Shown here one piece after another: positions 1 to 5,386 of a DNA stretch of 9,871 bases. The DNA is taken from contig JBBRUG010000227.1 in the NCBI GenBank assembly GCA_038247995.1, forward strand, positions 1-9,871, in the 5' to 3' direction. Source of the stretch: JBBRUG01 sp038247995. Lineage in GTDB: Bacteria > Chloroflexota > Chloroflexia > Chloroflexales > Chloroflexaceae. The notes beneath the pieces were generated by a model, which was not told the DNA's origin, did not search any database, and worked only from the letters and a program-made list of their open reading frames with translations. Each line of letters starts with the position of its first letter. Within the stretch, counting starts at the first letter, position 1. The translations under genes were made by a program, and so were the position numbers.

Positions 1-1
1 G

Positions 2-2836
2 CGCCAGCGCCTGATCGACCTTGGCGAATTACCGCTCGAGTTTCCACGGCCCTACCTGTTATGGGGCGAGTTGCTTCATGATTCAGGATTCAGCCTTCAG
101 GATTCAGCCGGCGGCCAGGGCTTCAGCCCGCCAGCCGCGCCACACACACCGAGTCGCGCCCTTCAGGGCGCGCCAACCCAACCCGCGCCAACCCAACCCG
201 CGCCACACACACCGAGTCGCGCCCTTCAGGGCGCGCCAACCCAACCCGCGCCACACACACCGAGTCGCGCCCTTCGGGGCGCGCCAACCCAACCCGCGCC
301 AACCCTGATCGACTTGAGCCTGAATGAGCATCCCGCCGAGGGCAGCGCTGCGCAGTCGATCGCCCCGCCGGCCTTCAGCGTCACCGAACTGTTCGGCGGG
401 CAGTTCCGCCGGCTGGTGAGCGATATTGTCGCCCGGCTGCAACGCGGTGAGCGCGTGGTTGCCGTTACCAGTCAGGCCGCACGTTTGCACGAACTGGTTG
501 AGGAAGCGCTACAGACCCGTGACGAAAGACCAAAGACCAAAGACCAAGGCCCCCATGTGTCACCTGGTTTGCTCACTGTCATTCACGGCGCATTGGAGGC
601 CGGTTGGCGGTTGGAGGCGCGCCAACTGACGCTTTACACCGACTCCGAGATCTTCGGCTTGCGCCAGCAGCGCACCCTGCGCGAGGGCCGCAAGCAGCGC
701 CGCAGCGTCGATGAGCGTGCCGCCTTCCTGCGTGGCCTCAAGCCCGGCGATTATGTCGTGCATATCGAGCACGGTATCGCCGTCTTCGAGCATCTGATCC
801 GCCGCACGGTCGGCGAGACCGAGCGCGAGTATCTGGTGCTGCGTTACGCCGCCGGCGACAAGATCTATGTGCCTGTCGATCAGGTCGATCGGGTGACACG
901 CTATATCGGCGCCGGCGACGGCGCACCGGTACTCACCCGCCTGGGCACCCAGGATTGGGAACGCGCCAAGCGCAAAGCCCGTGCGGCAGTCCAAGATCTC
1001 GCCGACGAACTGCTCAAGCTTTATGCCCAACGCCAGCTCAAGCAGGGCCACGCATTTGGCCCCGACACCGAGTGGCAGCGCGAACTGGAGAGCAGCTTTC
1101 CCTTCATGGAGACCGACGATCAGTTGCGCGCCATCGGCGAGGTGAAGCTGGATATGGAGCGCACCGTGCCGATGGATCGGCTGATCTGCGGCGACGTGGG
1201 CTTCGGCAAAACCGAAGTCGCCCTGCGCGCCGCCTTCAAGGCCGTGCAAGACGGACGCCAGGTGGCCGTGTTGGTGCCGACAACCGTGCTCGCCCAGCAG
1301 CACTTCGACACCTTCCGTCGGCGCATGGCCGCCTTCCCGCTCACTGTCGAGATGCTTTCGCGTTTTCGCTCACCCAAAGAGCAAGCAGCGATTGTTGGCG
1401 AACTGCGCAAGGGTCGGGTCGATATTCTGATCGGCACCCATCGCCTGCTGAGTAAAGACGTGCAGTTCAAAGACTTAGGGTTAGTAATCGTGGACGAAGA
1501 ACAGCGCTTCGGCGTGCGCCACAAAGAACGGCTGAAGCAACTGCGTGCCGAAGTGGACGTGCTGACGCTCACCGCTACGCCGATCCCGCGCACGCTGCAC
1601 ATGGCGATGGCCGGCATCCGCGACCTGAGCGTGATCGATACCCCGCCCGAAGATCGCGTACCGATCAAGACGTATGTGCAGCCTACCAACGATAATCTGA
1701 TCCGCGAGGCGATTCTGCGCGAGATCGAGCGTGACGGCCAGATCTACTTCGTCCATAACCGGGTACACAGTATCTATCACGTCGCCAACCATCTCAAAGG
1801 GTTGGTGCCCGAGGCGCGCATCGGCGTCGGCCACGGCCAACTCGATGAGCGCGAACTCGAGCGGGTGATGCTCGACTTCTTCGAGGGGCGCTACGATGTG
1901 CTCGTCTGTACGACGATCATCGAGAGCGGCCTGGACATTCCCAACGCGAATACCATTCTTATCGACGACGCGACTAATTTTGGCCTGGCCCAACTCTACC
2001 AGTTGCGCGGGCGAGTCGGGCGTAGCTCTAACCGCGCCTATGCCTACTTGCTCTACAAACAAGAGCGCCGCATGACCGAAGAGGCCCAGGCCCGTCTGGA
2101 GGCGATCCAGGAGGCGACCGAACTCGGCGCCGGATTCCGCGTCGCCATGCGCGATCTCGAGATCCGCGGTGCAGGTAATTTGCTCGGCTCTGAACAATCG
2201 GGCCACATCGCTGCCGTCGGCTTTGATCTGTACTCGAAGCTGCTGGAACAGGCGGTGCGGCAGTTGAAGCAGCAAGTGGACGAAAGACGAAACACGAAAG
2301 ACGAACGGTCAGACCTAACCCCGAGCCTCGATGACACCAACACAGCATCTTCGTCTTTGGTCCTTCGTCCTTCGTCTCCAATCATCAACGAAAAAGTCCT
2401 CGTCGCGCCGCTCGTCACGCTCGACCTGCCGCTTACGGCCTACTTGCCGGAAAACTACATCGCCGACCCAACTGTGCGGATCGGTATGTACCAGCGCATG
2501 GTCGAGGCCGAGACGCTGGACGAGGTGCGCGGGCTGCGTCAGGAGTTACAGGATCGCTTCGGCGACCCGCCCACGCCCGCACTGCATCTACTCACCTGGC
2601 TGCAAATCAAGGCCCTGGCGTTACAAGCCGGGGTCAGCGCCGTCACCACGGTTGCCGACGAGTTTATTATTCGCCTGCCGATCCTGGAGGCAGCGGCACG
2701 CGAAAGGCTGCGGCGCCGGTATGGCCGCGATGCGAGCGTGAAGATCGGGCCGCAATTCATCCGCCTGGATCGCCGGGCGCTGGACACAGGCTGGAGTGAG
2801 AAGCTTATGGGGGTGTTGGAAGTGCTTGCGGCCTAA
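2..2836 (+). CDS. mfd: Transcription-repair coupling factor Mfd (5' partial)
   Basis: Mfd is a cytoplasmic SF2 DNA translocase that pushes stalled RNA polymerase off lesions and recruits UvrA for strand-specific repair. The frame is open from base 2 with no start, so the N-terminus (roughly 350 residues by family length) is outside the window; 944 residues remain. Residues numbered from base 2: end of the UvrB-like module (1-230), RNA polymerase-interacting CarD-like domain starting GDYVVHIEHG (249), Walker A GDVGFGKTE (397-405, Lys403), DEEQ box (498-501), TATPIPRTL, the translocation motif RTLHMAMAGIRDLSVIDTPP, motifs V/VI ESGLDIP and QLRGRVGRS, and the C-terminal domain with LPENYIADPTVRIGMYQRM. 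All motor motifs are intact. Odd: three low-complexity in-frame insertions (about 77-305, 512-566, 2279-2392) lie in variable linkers and inflate the protein by roughly 130 residues. It ends at TAA 2834-2836; the frame stays open throughout, so I read it as functional. Confidence 0.97.
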   Translation, partial: RQRLIDLGELPLEFPRPYLLWGELLHDSGFSLQDSAGGQGFSPPAAPHTPSRALQGAPTQPAPTQPAPHTPSRALQGAPTQPAPHTPSRALRGAPTQPAPTLIDLSLNEHPAEGSAAQSIAPPAFSVTELFGGQFRRLVSDIVARLQRGERVVAVTSQAARLHELVEEALQTRDERPKTKDQGPHVSPGLLTVIHGALEAGWRLEARQLTLYTDSEIFGLRQQRTLREGRKQRRSVDERAAFLRGLKPGDYVVHIEHGIAVFEHLIRRTVGETEREYLVLRYAAGDKIYVPVDQVDRVTRYIGAGDGAPVLTRLGTQDWERAKRKARAAVQDLADELLKLYAQRQLKQGHAFGPDTEWQRELESSFPFMETDDQLRAIGEVKLDMERTVPMDRLICGDVGFGKTEVALRAAFKAVQDGRQVAVLVPTTVLAQQHFDTFRRRMAAFPLTVEMLSRFRSPKEQAAIVGELRKGRVDILIGTHRLLSKDVQFKDLGLVIVDEEQRFGVRHKERLKQLRAEVDVLTLTATPIPRTLHMAMAGIRDLSVIDTPPEDRVPIKTYVQPTNDNLIREAILREIERDGQIYFVHNRVHSIYHVANHLKGLVPEARIGVGHGQLDERELERVMLDFFEGRYDVLVCTTIIESGLDIPNANTILIDDATNFGLAQLYQLRGRVGRSSNRAYAYLLYKQERRMTEEAQARLEAIQEATELGAGFRVAMRDLEIRGAGNLLGSEQSGHIAAVGFDLYSKLLEQAVRQLKQQVDERRNTKDERSDLTPSLDDTNTASSSLVLRPSSPIINEKVLVAPLVTLDLPLTAYLPENYIADPTVRIGMYQRMVEAETLDEVRGLRQELQDRFGDPPTPALHLLTWLQIKALALQAGVSAVTTVADEFIIRLPILEAAARERLRRRYGRDASVKIGPQFIRLDRRALDTGWSEKLMGVLEVLAA
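81..108. repeat. Heptamer array, 4 units of ATTCAGG type, inside mfd
   Basis: Four contiguous 7-bp units start at 81, 88, 95 and 102 (ATTCAGG, ATTCAGC, CTTCAGG, ATTCAGC). They open the first low-complexity insertion in mfd and are translated as part of a Ser/Gly/Gln-rich stretch absent from ordinary Mfd proteins. The hairpin-like GGGC-TTCA-GCCC follows at 118-129. Such heptanucleotide arrays resemble the short tandem repeats known from cyanobacterial intergenic DNA; the likeness is in form only. Confidence 0.8.
137..305. repeat. 48-bp in-frame tandem repeat with internal hairpin, inside mfd
   Basis: Three 48-bp copies start at 137, 200 and 248. Copies 1 and 2 are separated by one extra 15-bp subunit (185-199, GCGCCAACCCAACCC), which is also the last 15 bp of every copy; a 10-bp partial subunit lies at 296-305. 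All lengths are multiples of three, so each copy adds the 16-residue unit APHTPSRALQGAPTQP. Each copy contains a perfect 7-bp stem CGCGCCC/GGGCGCG with a four-base loop (155-172, 218-235, 266-283). The loop is TTCA in copies 1 and 2 and TTCG in copy 3, the only base I see differing between the copies. Confidence 0.95.
521..548. repeat. Heptamer array, 4 units of GACCAAA type, inside mfd
   Basis: Four 7-bp units start at 521, 528, 535 and 542 (GACGAAA, GACCAAA, GACCAAA, GACCAAG). They form most of a short insertion translated as DERPKTKDQGP, between the helix around LHELVEEAL and the strand LLTVIHGALEAGW, where Mfd proteins normally have a short variable loop. The unit belongs to the same heptamer family as the arms of the inverted-repeat element at 2280-2375. 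Confidence 0.85.
2280..2375. repeat. Inverted-repeat element with heptamer arms, inside mfd
   Basis: The left arm 2280-2305 (ACGAAAG-type heptamers at 2280, 2287, 2294, 2301) and the right arm 2350-2375 (TTCGTCC-type heptamers) are reverse complements at 22 of 26 positions by direct comparison, with a 44-base centre. The element is translated in frame into a Ser/Thr/Asp/Arg-rich linker (about residues 760-798) between the end of the helicase part (LLEQAVRQLKQQV) and the C-terminal domain, a naturally tolerant position. It has the look of a small non-autonomous palindromic element, but no target-site duplication could be recognised. Confidence 0.8.
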
Positions 2837-2967
2837 GCATGCCAAATGCAACCGTAAAGGCACGGCGTGAGGCGCCCTTGTGCTTTAGCCGACGCGTTGA
2901 GTGAAAAAGCTACCTTCTCTATCGAGGATCTGCAACAAAAATAGTCAAAGCAACGTTAAATAGGCAA

Positions 2968-3004
2968 GCGTACGATATGTCCCCCCTCCTTCCATATCGT
3001 ACGC
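2968..3004. repeat. Perfect 12-bp inverted repeat with duplicated loop sequence
   Basis: GCGTACGATATG (2968-2979) and CATATCGTACGC (2993-3004) are exact reverse complements around a 13-base pyrimidine-rich loop. Twelve bases of the loop (CCCCCCTCCTTC, 2981-2992) recur directly after the right arm at 3004-3015, sharing one base with it. The site lies 131 bp after the mfd stop and just before a terminator hairpin. It could be an mRNA 3'-end structure, a protein-binding palindrome or the remains of an insertion. Nothing in the sequence decides between these. Confidence 0.8.
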
Positions 3005-3018
3005 CCCCCTCCTTCAAG

Positions 3019-3047
3019 CGGCGGCCCTTCGGGGCCGTCGTTTGTTT
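3019..3047 (+). terminator. Rho-independent terminator downstream of mfd
   Basis: A 9-bp stem (3019-3027 with 3032-3040, one G-T wobble) closes a TTCG tetraloop and is followed by TTTGTTT at 3041-3047, the layout of an intrinsic terminator for rightward transcription. The T-run overlaps the stop codon of the convergent zinc-ribbon gene. On the minus strand the same hairpin follows that gene's stop within a few bases but lacks a T-run, so leftward termination would be weaker. Confidence 0.75.
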
Positions 3048-4137
3048 ACCACAAGTTTTCCTGAGCAATTTGGGCCCGTCGAAAGACGATGAGCGCCTCG
3101 GCGGCTTTGTAACGCTTGTGGGCCTCAGTGAAAATCACTGCATCGTGGCCGTAGCGATCAAGCCACCATTCGGCTGCCGTCGCCGGTTCAAGATCAAGGC
3201 CAAGGCCCTGCGCCTCAGCGCGGATCTGCGGCAAGTGTGCGTCCATCCACGCGGCAAGTGTACACCGAAATGGGTTGTTTACCCGCACCCGGTAGCGATA
3301 GGTCGATGGCGTCAGCACGCGCAACAACCAGCCGCGCCGCTCTGGTTGCGCTGAATCTTGTGGGATCAGCGTAATTCCGCGCCCCACCGGCGTATGTTCC
3401 TGGGCGAACAGGTTCGCGTTGTATGGGCGAAACATGCCCGGCGCATGGGTTTCACCGGCCCAGGTTACCCCATCGCGCGCCGTAACCGTCGCCACAATGT
3501 CGTCGTAATCTGAAACGCGCAGCACCCGCGGGGGCGCCATAAGCTGAATTTGCGGCAGGGGCCATGCAGGCGCCGGTTGGCCAGTAGGATCATACCAGGC
3601 GACTTCGCGCACCTGCATCGGCCCATTACGCTGCAAACTATAACGAAAACCATGGCGCTCGCGGCCCTCTTCAGCGCTCGAGCGCGCCTCGACCTGCACC
3701 CGCAGGCGCAAACCATGCCCACAGCCGGAAGCCGGAAACCACTCCAGGTTTGCGATAAAACGAAAGTGCATGCGCGTGCCTTGCGCCTCGCCGCCCAAAG
3801 CCCGCCACCCACGCCCGCGCAAGCCACTCCAGCCACCGACAACCGCCCGTAGCGGCGCGTATACGGCCACCACATCAGCCCGACCAGGCGGCGCATCGTG
3901 AACCCAAAGCCCCGGCGGGATTGCCCCGGAACTGGGCAGGCGCACTGTGCCGCCGATCACGCTTTGTTCGCTACGTGCATTCGCGAGGCGTACCGTCGCG
4001 CCGGTTGCCGTAGGGAGGGCAGGTGGAGCGCCGCCAACGACCGCATGCCCACAGGCAACACAAAAGCGCGAATCAGCTGCAGGCAGCGCCGCGCCGCATT
4101 GCGGGCAAAAGCGCGGGCGATGATCTGAGCTACGCAT
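3046..4137 (-). CDS. Zinc-ribbon protein of unknown function
   Basis: The product has 363 residues from the ATG at 4137. The N-terminus carries a four-cysteine zinc ribbon, CPQCG (Cys11, Cys14) and CVACG (Cys26, Cys29), typical of a short metal-binding module placed ahead of an unrelated domain. A variable linker follows to about residue 75. The rest is rich in aromatic and beta-prone segments (GLWVHDAPPG, FRFIANLEWFPASG, YRYRVRVNNPF), suggesting one or two beta-sandwich domains, and ends in a helical, charged tail (WLDRYGHDAVIFTEAHKRYK). I see no signal peptide and no membrane segment, so it is probably cytoplasmic. I do not recognise the main domain and assign no function. Start: ATG 4137 has no clear Shine-Dalgarno; an in-frame GTG at 4207-4209 would add 24 residues and has AGGAG only two bases upstream, which is too close. 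The gene is convergent with mfd and divergent from the YbaY-like gene. Confidence 0.8.
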   Translation of the reverse strand: MRSSDHRPRFCPQCGAALPAADSRFCVACGHAVVGGAPPALPTATGATVRLANARSEQSVIGGTVRLPSSGAIPPGLWVHDAPPGRADVVAVYAPLRAVVGGWSGLRGRGWRALGGEAQGTRMHFRFIANLEWFPASGCGHGLRLRVQVEARSSAEEGRERHGFRYSLQRNGPMQVREVAWYDPTGQPAPAWPLPQIQLMAPPRVLRVSDYDDIVATVTARDGVTWAGETHAPGMFRPYNANLFAQEHTPVGRGITLIPQDSAQPERRGWLLRVLTPSTYRYRVRVNNPFRCTLAAWMDAHLPQIRAEAQGLGLDLEPATAAEWWLDRYGHDAVIFTEAHKRYKAAEALIVFRRAQIAQENLW

Positions 4138-4219
4138 AGGTGCAGTGTAACATACTCCATTAGCCCTTAGACGTATGGTTGCGTGCGGCGTAGCGGCACA
4201 CGACCACACATCTCCTATA

Positions 4220-4247
4220 TTTACAAGGCATCATAATCTGCTATACT
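4220..4247 (+). promoter_or_regulatory. Putative sigma70-type promoter of the YbaY-like gene
   Basis: TTTACA (4220-4225) and TATACT (4242-4247) are separated by 16 bases, each one base away from the -35 and -10 consensus. Transcription would begin near 4254, leaving a leader of about 74 bases before the ATG at 4328. The site lies in the gap between divergent genes. Assigned by pattern only. Confidence 0.55.
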
Positions 4248-4327
4248 AAGCCATACATGAGCTTTTAAGCACGTTTTTGCGGCTTGATCCCTGCTACGTT
4301 CTGATCGTCTCTGCTCAGGAGGAGCAT

Positions 4328-4858
4328 ATGTCGGCTCTTCGTTCATTGTTCGCACTCATGCTGGTTGCCGTACTGATTGCACTGCCGGGCACAACAGCCC
4401 AGGCCCAGACGACAGCTTCGGTTACGGGTACGCTCACAACCTTGAGCCGGGCGGCCCTGCCGGCCAACGCAATCGTCACGATCCAGATCGCGCAGATTGG
4501 CACCGGCGGCACAAACCCGATCGTCGCTGAACAGCGCTTTAGCACCGGCGGGCGGCAAGTGCCGTTCAGTTTTGCCCTCGCCTATGATCCGGCCCAGATT
4601 AACGCTAACAACGCCTATACGCTCCAGGCTAATATCAGCGTTGATGGGCAAGTACGCCTTACCACAACAGCACAGTACCGCGTGATCACCCAGGGCGCCC
4701 CGGTGAGCGGGATTAATCTGGTGCTTAGCCCAATCGGCGGTGATTTGCCCCAGACCAGCGGCGGCGCCCTACCGCTGGCCCTGGCGATCCTGCTGGCGCT
4801 GATCGCAGTTGGCGTGTATGTTGCGCGTACGCGCCTGTTCCGCACTGCCCGCGATTAG
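4328..4858 (+). CDS. Exported YbaY/YscW-like protein with C-terminal membrane anchor
   Basis: The product has 176 residues. ATG 4328 is chosen because AGGAGGAG (4317-4324) lies just upstream and the next residues form a signal peptide (hydrophobic 7-19, likely cleavage after TAQA, residue 26); an in-frame start at 4277 would bury it. The mature part, TASVTGTLTT, ALPANAIVTIQIAQI, QVPFSFALAYDPAQINANNAY, then ITQGAPVSGINLVL, follows the order of motifs in the YbaY / YscW small beta-barrel family, whose members are often lipoproteins. Here the lipobox cysteine is absent and anchoring seems to come from the C-terminus: LPQTS (140-144), a hydrophobic helix (148-166) and an arginine-rich tail, arranged like a sortase signal except that Gly is replaced by Ser. 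The outer face of the cell membrane is the likely location. The precise role is unknown. It is a single-gene unit followed by a terminator. Confidence 0.82.
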   Translation: MSALRSLFALMLVAVLIALPGTTAQAQTTASVTGTLTTLSRAALPANAIVTIQIAQIGTGGTNPIVAEQRFSTGGRQVPFSFALAYDPAQINANNAYTLQANISVDGQVRLTTTAQYRVITQGAPVSGINLVLSPIGGDLPQTSGGALPLALAILLALIAVGVYVARTRLFRTARD

Positions 4859-4892
4859 CACCATGGGAGAGTAATTGTGTTGCGAACACGAA

Positions 4893-4936
4893 ACCCGTCA
4901 GGCAGCATGTAGTGCGCCGCCTGGCGGGTCTTTGTT
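4893..4936 (+). terminator. Rho-independent terminator after the YbaY-like gene
   Basis: Arms 4893-4906 and 4916-4929 pair over 14 positions with one wobble and one mismatch, around a 9-base loop, and are followed by CTTTGTT. The hairpin sits 34 bases after the stop codon at 4858 and separates this unit from rpmB. The rest of the gap to 5006 holds only weak GC-rich inverted repeats. Confidence 0.7.
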
Positions 4937-5006
4937 GCGTGCCGGCCTAAAACCAGGCGGCAGGCAGCACACGCACCTGCCGGCGGGAAGGTCTGCTCGA
5001 TCTCAT

Positions 5007-5036
5007 TTGACAGATCAGCCCATGGCGCGTTACAAT
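5007..5036 (+). promoter_or_regulatory. Promoter of rpmB
   Basis: A perfect -35 TTGACA (5007-5012) and -10 TACAAT (5031-5036) are 18 bases apart. Transcription would start near 5043, giving a leader of about 40 bases that contains the ribosome-binding site AAGGAG at 5068-5073, nine bases before the ATG. This is the best promoter match in the window, in keeping with strong expression of a ribosomal protein. Confidence 0.8.
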
Positions 5037-5082
5037 CACAAACTAGTGTGTGCCAAAACAGGCTGGTAAGGAGTAATTACCA

Positions 5083-5325
5083 ATGGCTCGTCTTTGTGAT
5101 ATTACAGGGCGCAAGCCCGGCTACGGCAGCAATGTGTCGCACTCGAAGCGCCACACTAAGCGCCGCTGGGAGCCGAATGTTCACTTTCACCGCATCTATG
5201 TGCCCGAAGAGGGCCGCTTCGTGCGGCTCAAGATCTCGACGCGCGCGCTGCGCACGATCGAGAAGAAGGGCCTGCTGGCAACGCTCCGCGATGAGGGCAT
5301 TCGCCTGAAGGACATTGAGCGTTAG
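5083..5325 (+). CDS. rpmB: Large ribosomal subunit protein bL28
   Basis: The product has 80 residues, slightly longer than many L28 proteins. The start MARLCDITGRKPGYGSNVSHS and the following TKRRWEPNVHFHRIYVPEEG and STRALRTIEKKGLL match the L28 family from end to end: the CxITG opening, VSHS, TKRRW.PN and S.RALRTI.KKG are the family hallmarks. It is a basic protein that binds 23S rRNA in the 50S subunit. Only one cysteine (Cys5) is present, so this is not a zinc-binding four-cysteine form. The start is fixed by AAGGAG nine bases upstream. The gene is monocistronic, with its own promoter and a strong terminator, and is not next to rpmG here. Confidence 0.97.
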   Translation: MARLCDITGRKPGYGSNVSHSKRHTKRRWEPNVHFHRIYVPEEGRFVRLKISTRALRTIEKKGLLATLRDEGIRLKDIER

Positions 5326-5342
5326 TGCGCATATATTATGCT

Positions 5343-5386
5343 GAAACGGGGCTGGGCAATAAAATCGCCCAGCCCCGTTTCGTTTT
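5343..5386 (+). terminator. Strong terminator between convergent rpmB and gatA
   Basis: A perfect 15-bp stem (5343-5357 with 5367-5381) with a 9-base A/T-rich loop is followed by GTTTT (5382-5386). It lies 17 bases after the rpmB stop. The gatA stop codon (minus strand, 5385-5387) overlaps the T-run, so the same hairpin sits just downstream of gatA and may end transcription from both sides, although the minus-strand exit has no T-run. Confidence 0.88.

Noticed and set aside
71..73. Start of mfd at 71
   Set aside because: The codon is TTG inside a frame that is already open from base 2 and encodes Mfd-like residues upstream; it is not a start, and the gene is cut by the window edge.
137..305. 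CRISPR-like array
   Set aside because: Copies are contiguous or separated only by a 15-bp piece of themselves; there are no unique spacers and the region is translated as part of mfd.
560..1303. Long open frame antisense to mfd
   Set aside because: It lies opposite conserved Mfd motifs, shows no recognisable domain and is expected from GC-rich codon bias. The same holds for the antisense frames at 1120-1689 and 1481-2275.
4168..4211. 14-codon ATG leader frame ahead of the zinc-ribbon gene
   Set aside because: AGGAG abuts the ATG directly, which is too close for translation, and the peptide has no attenuator-like composition.
4875..5069. Small open frame upstream of rpmB
   Set aside because: It runs through the terminator hairpin and the rpmB promoter, has no ribosome-binding site, and its product has no recognisable features.
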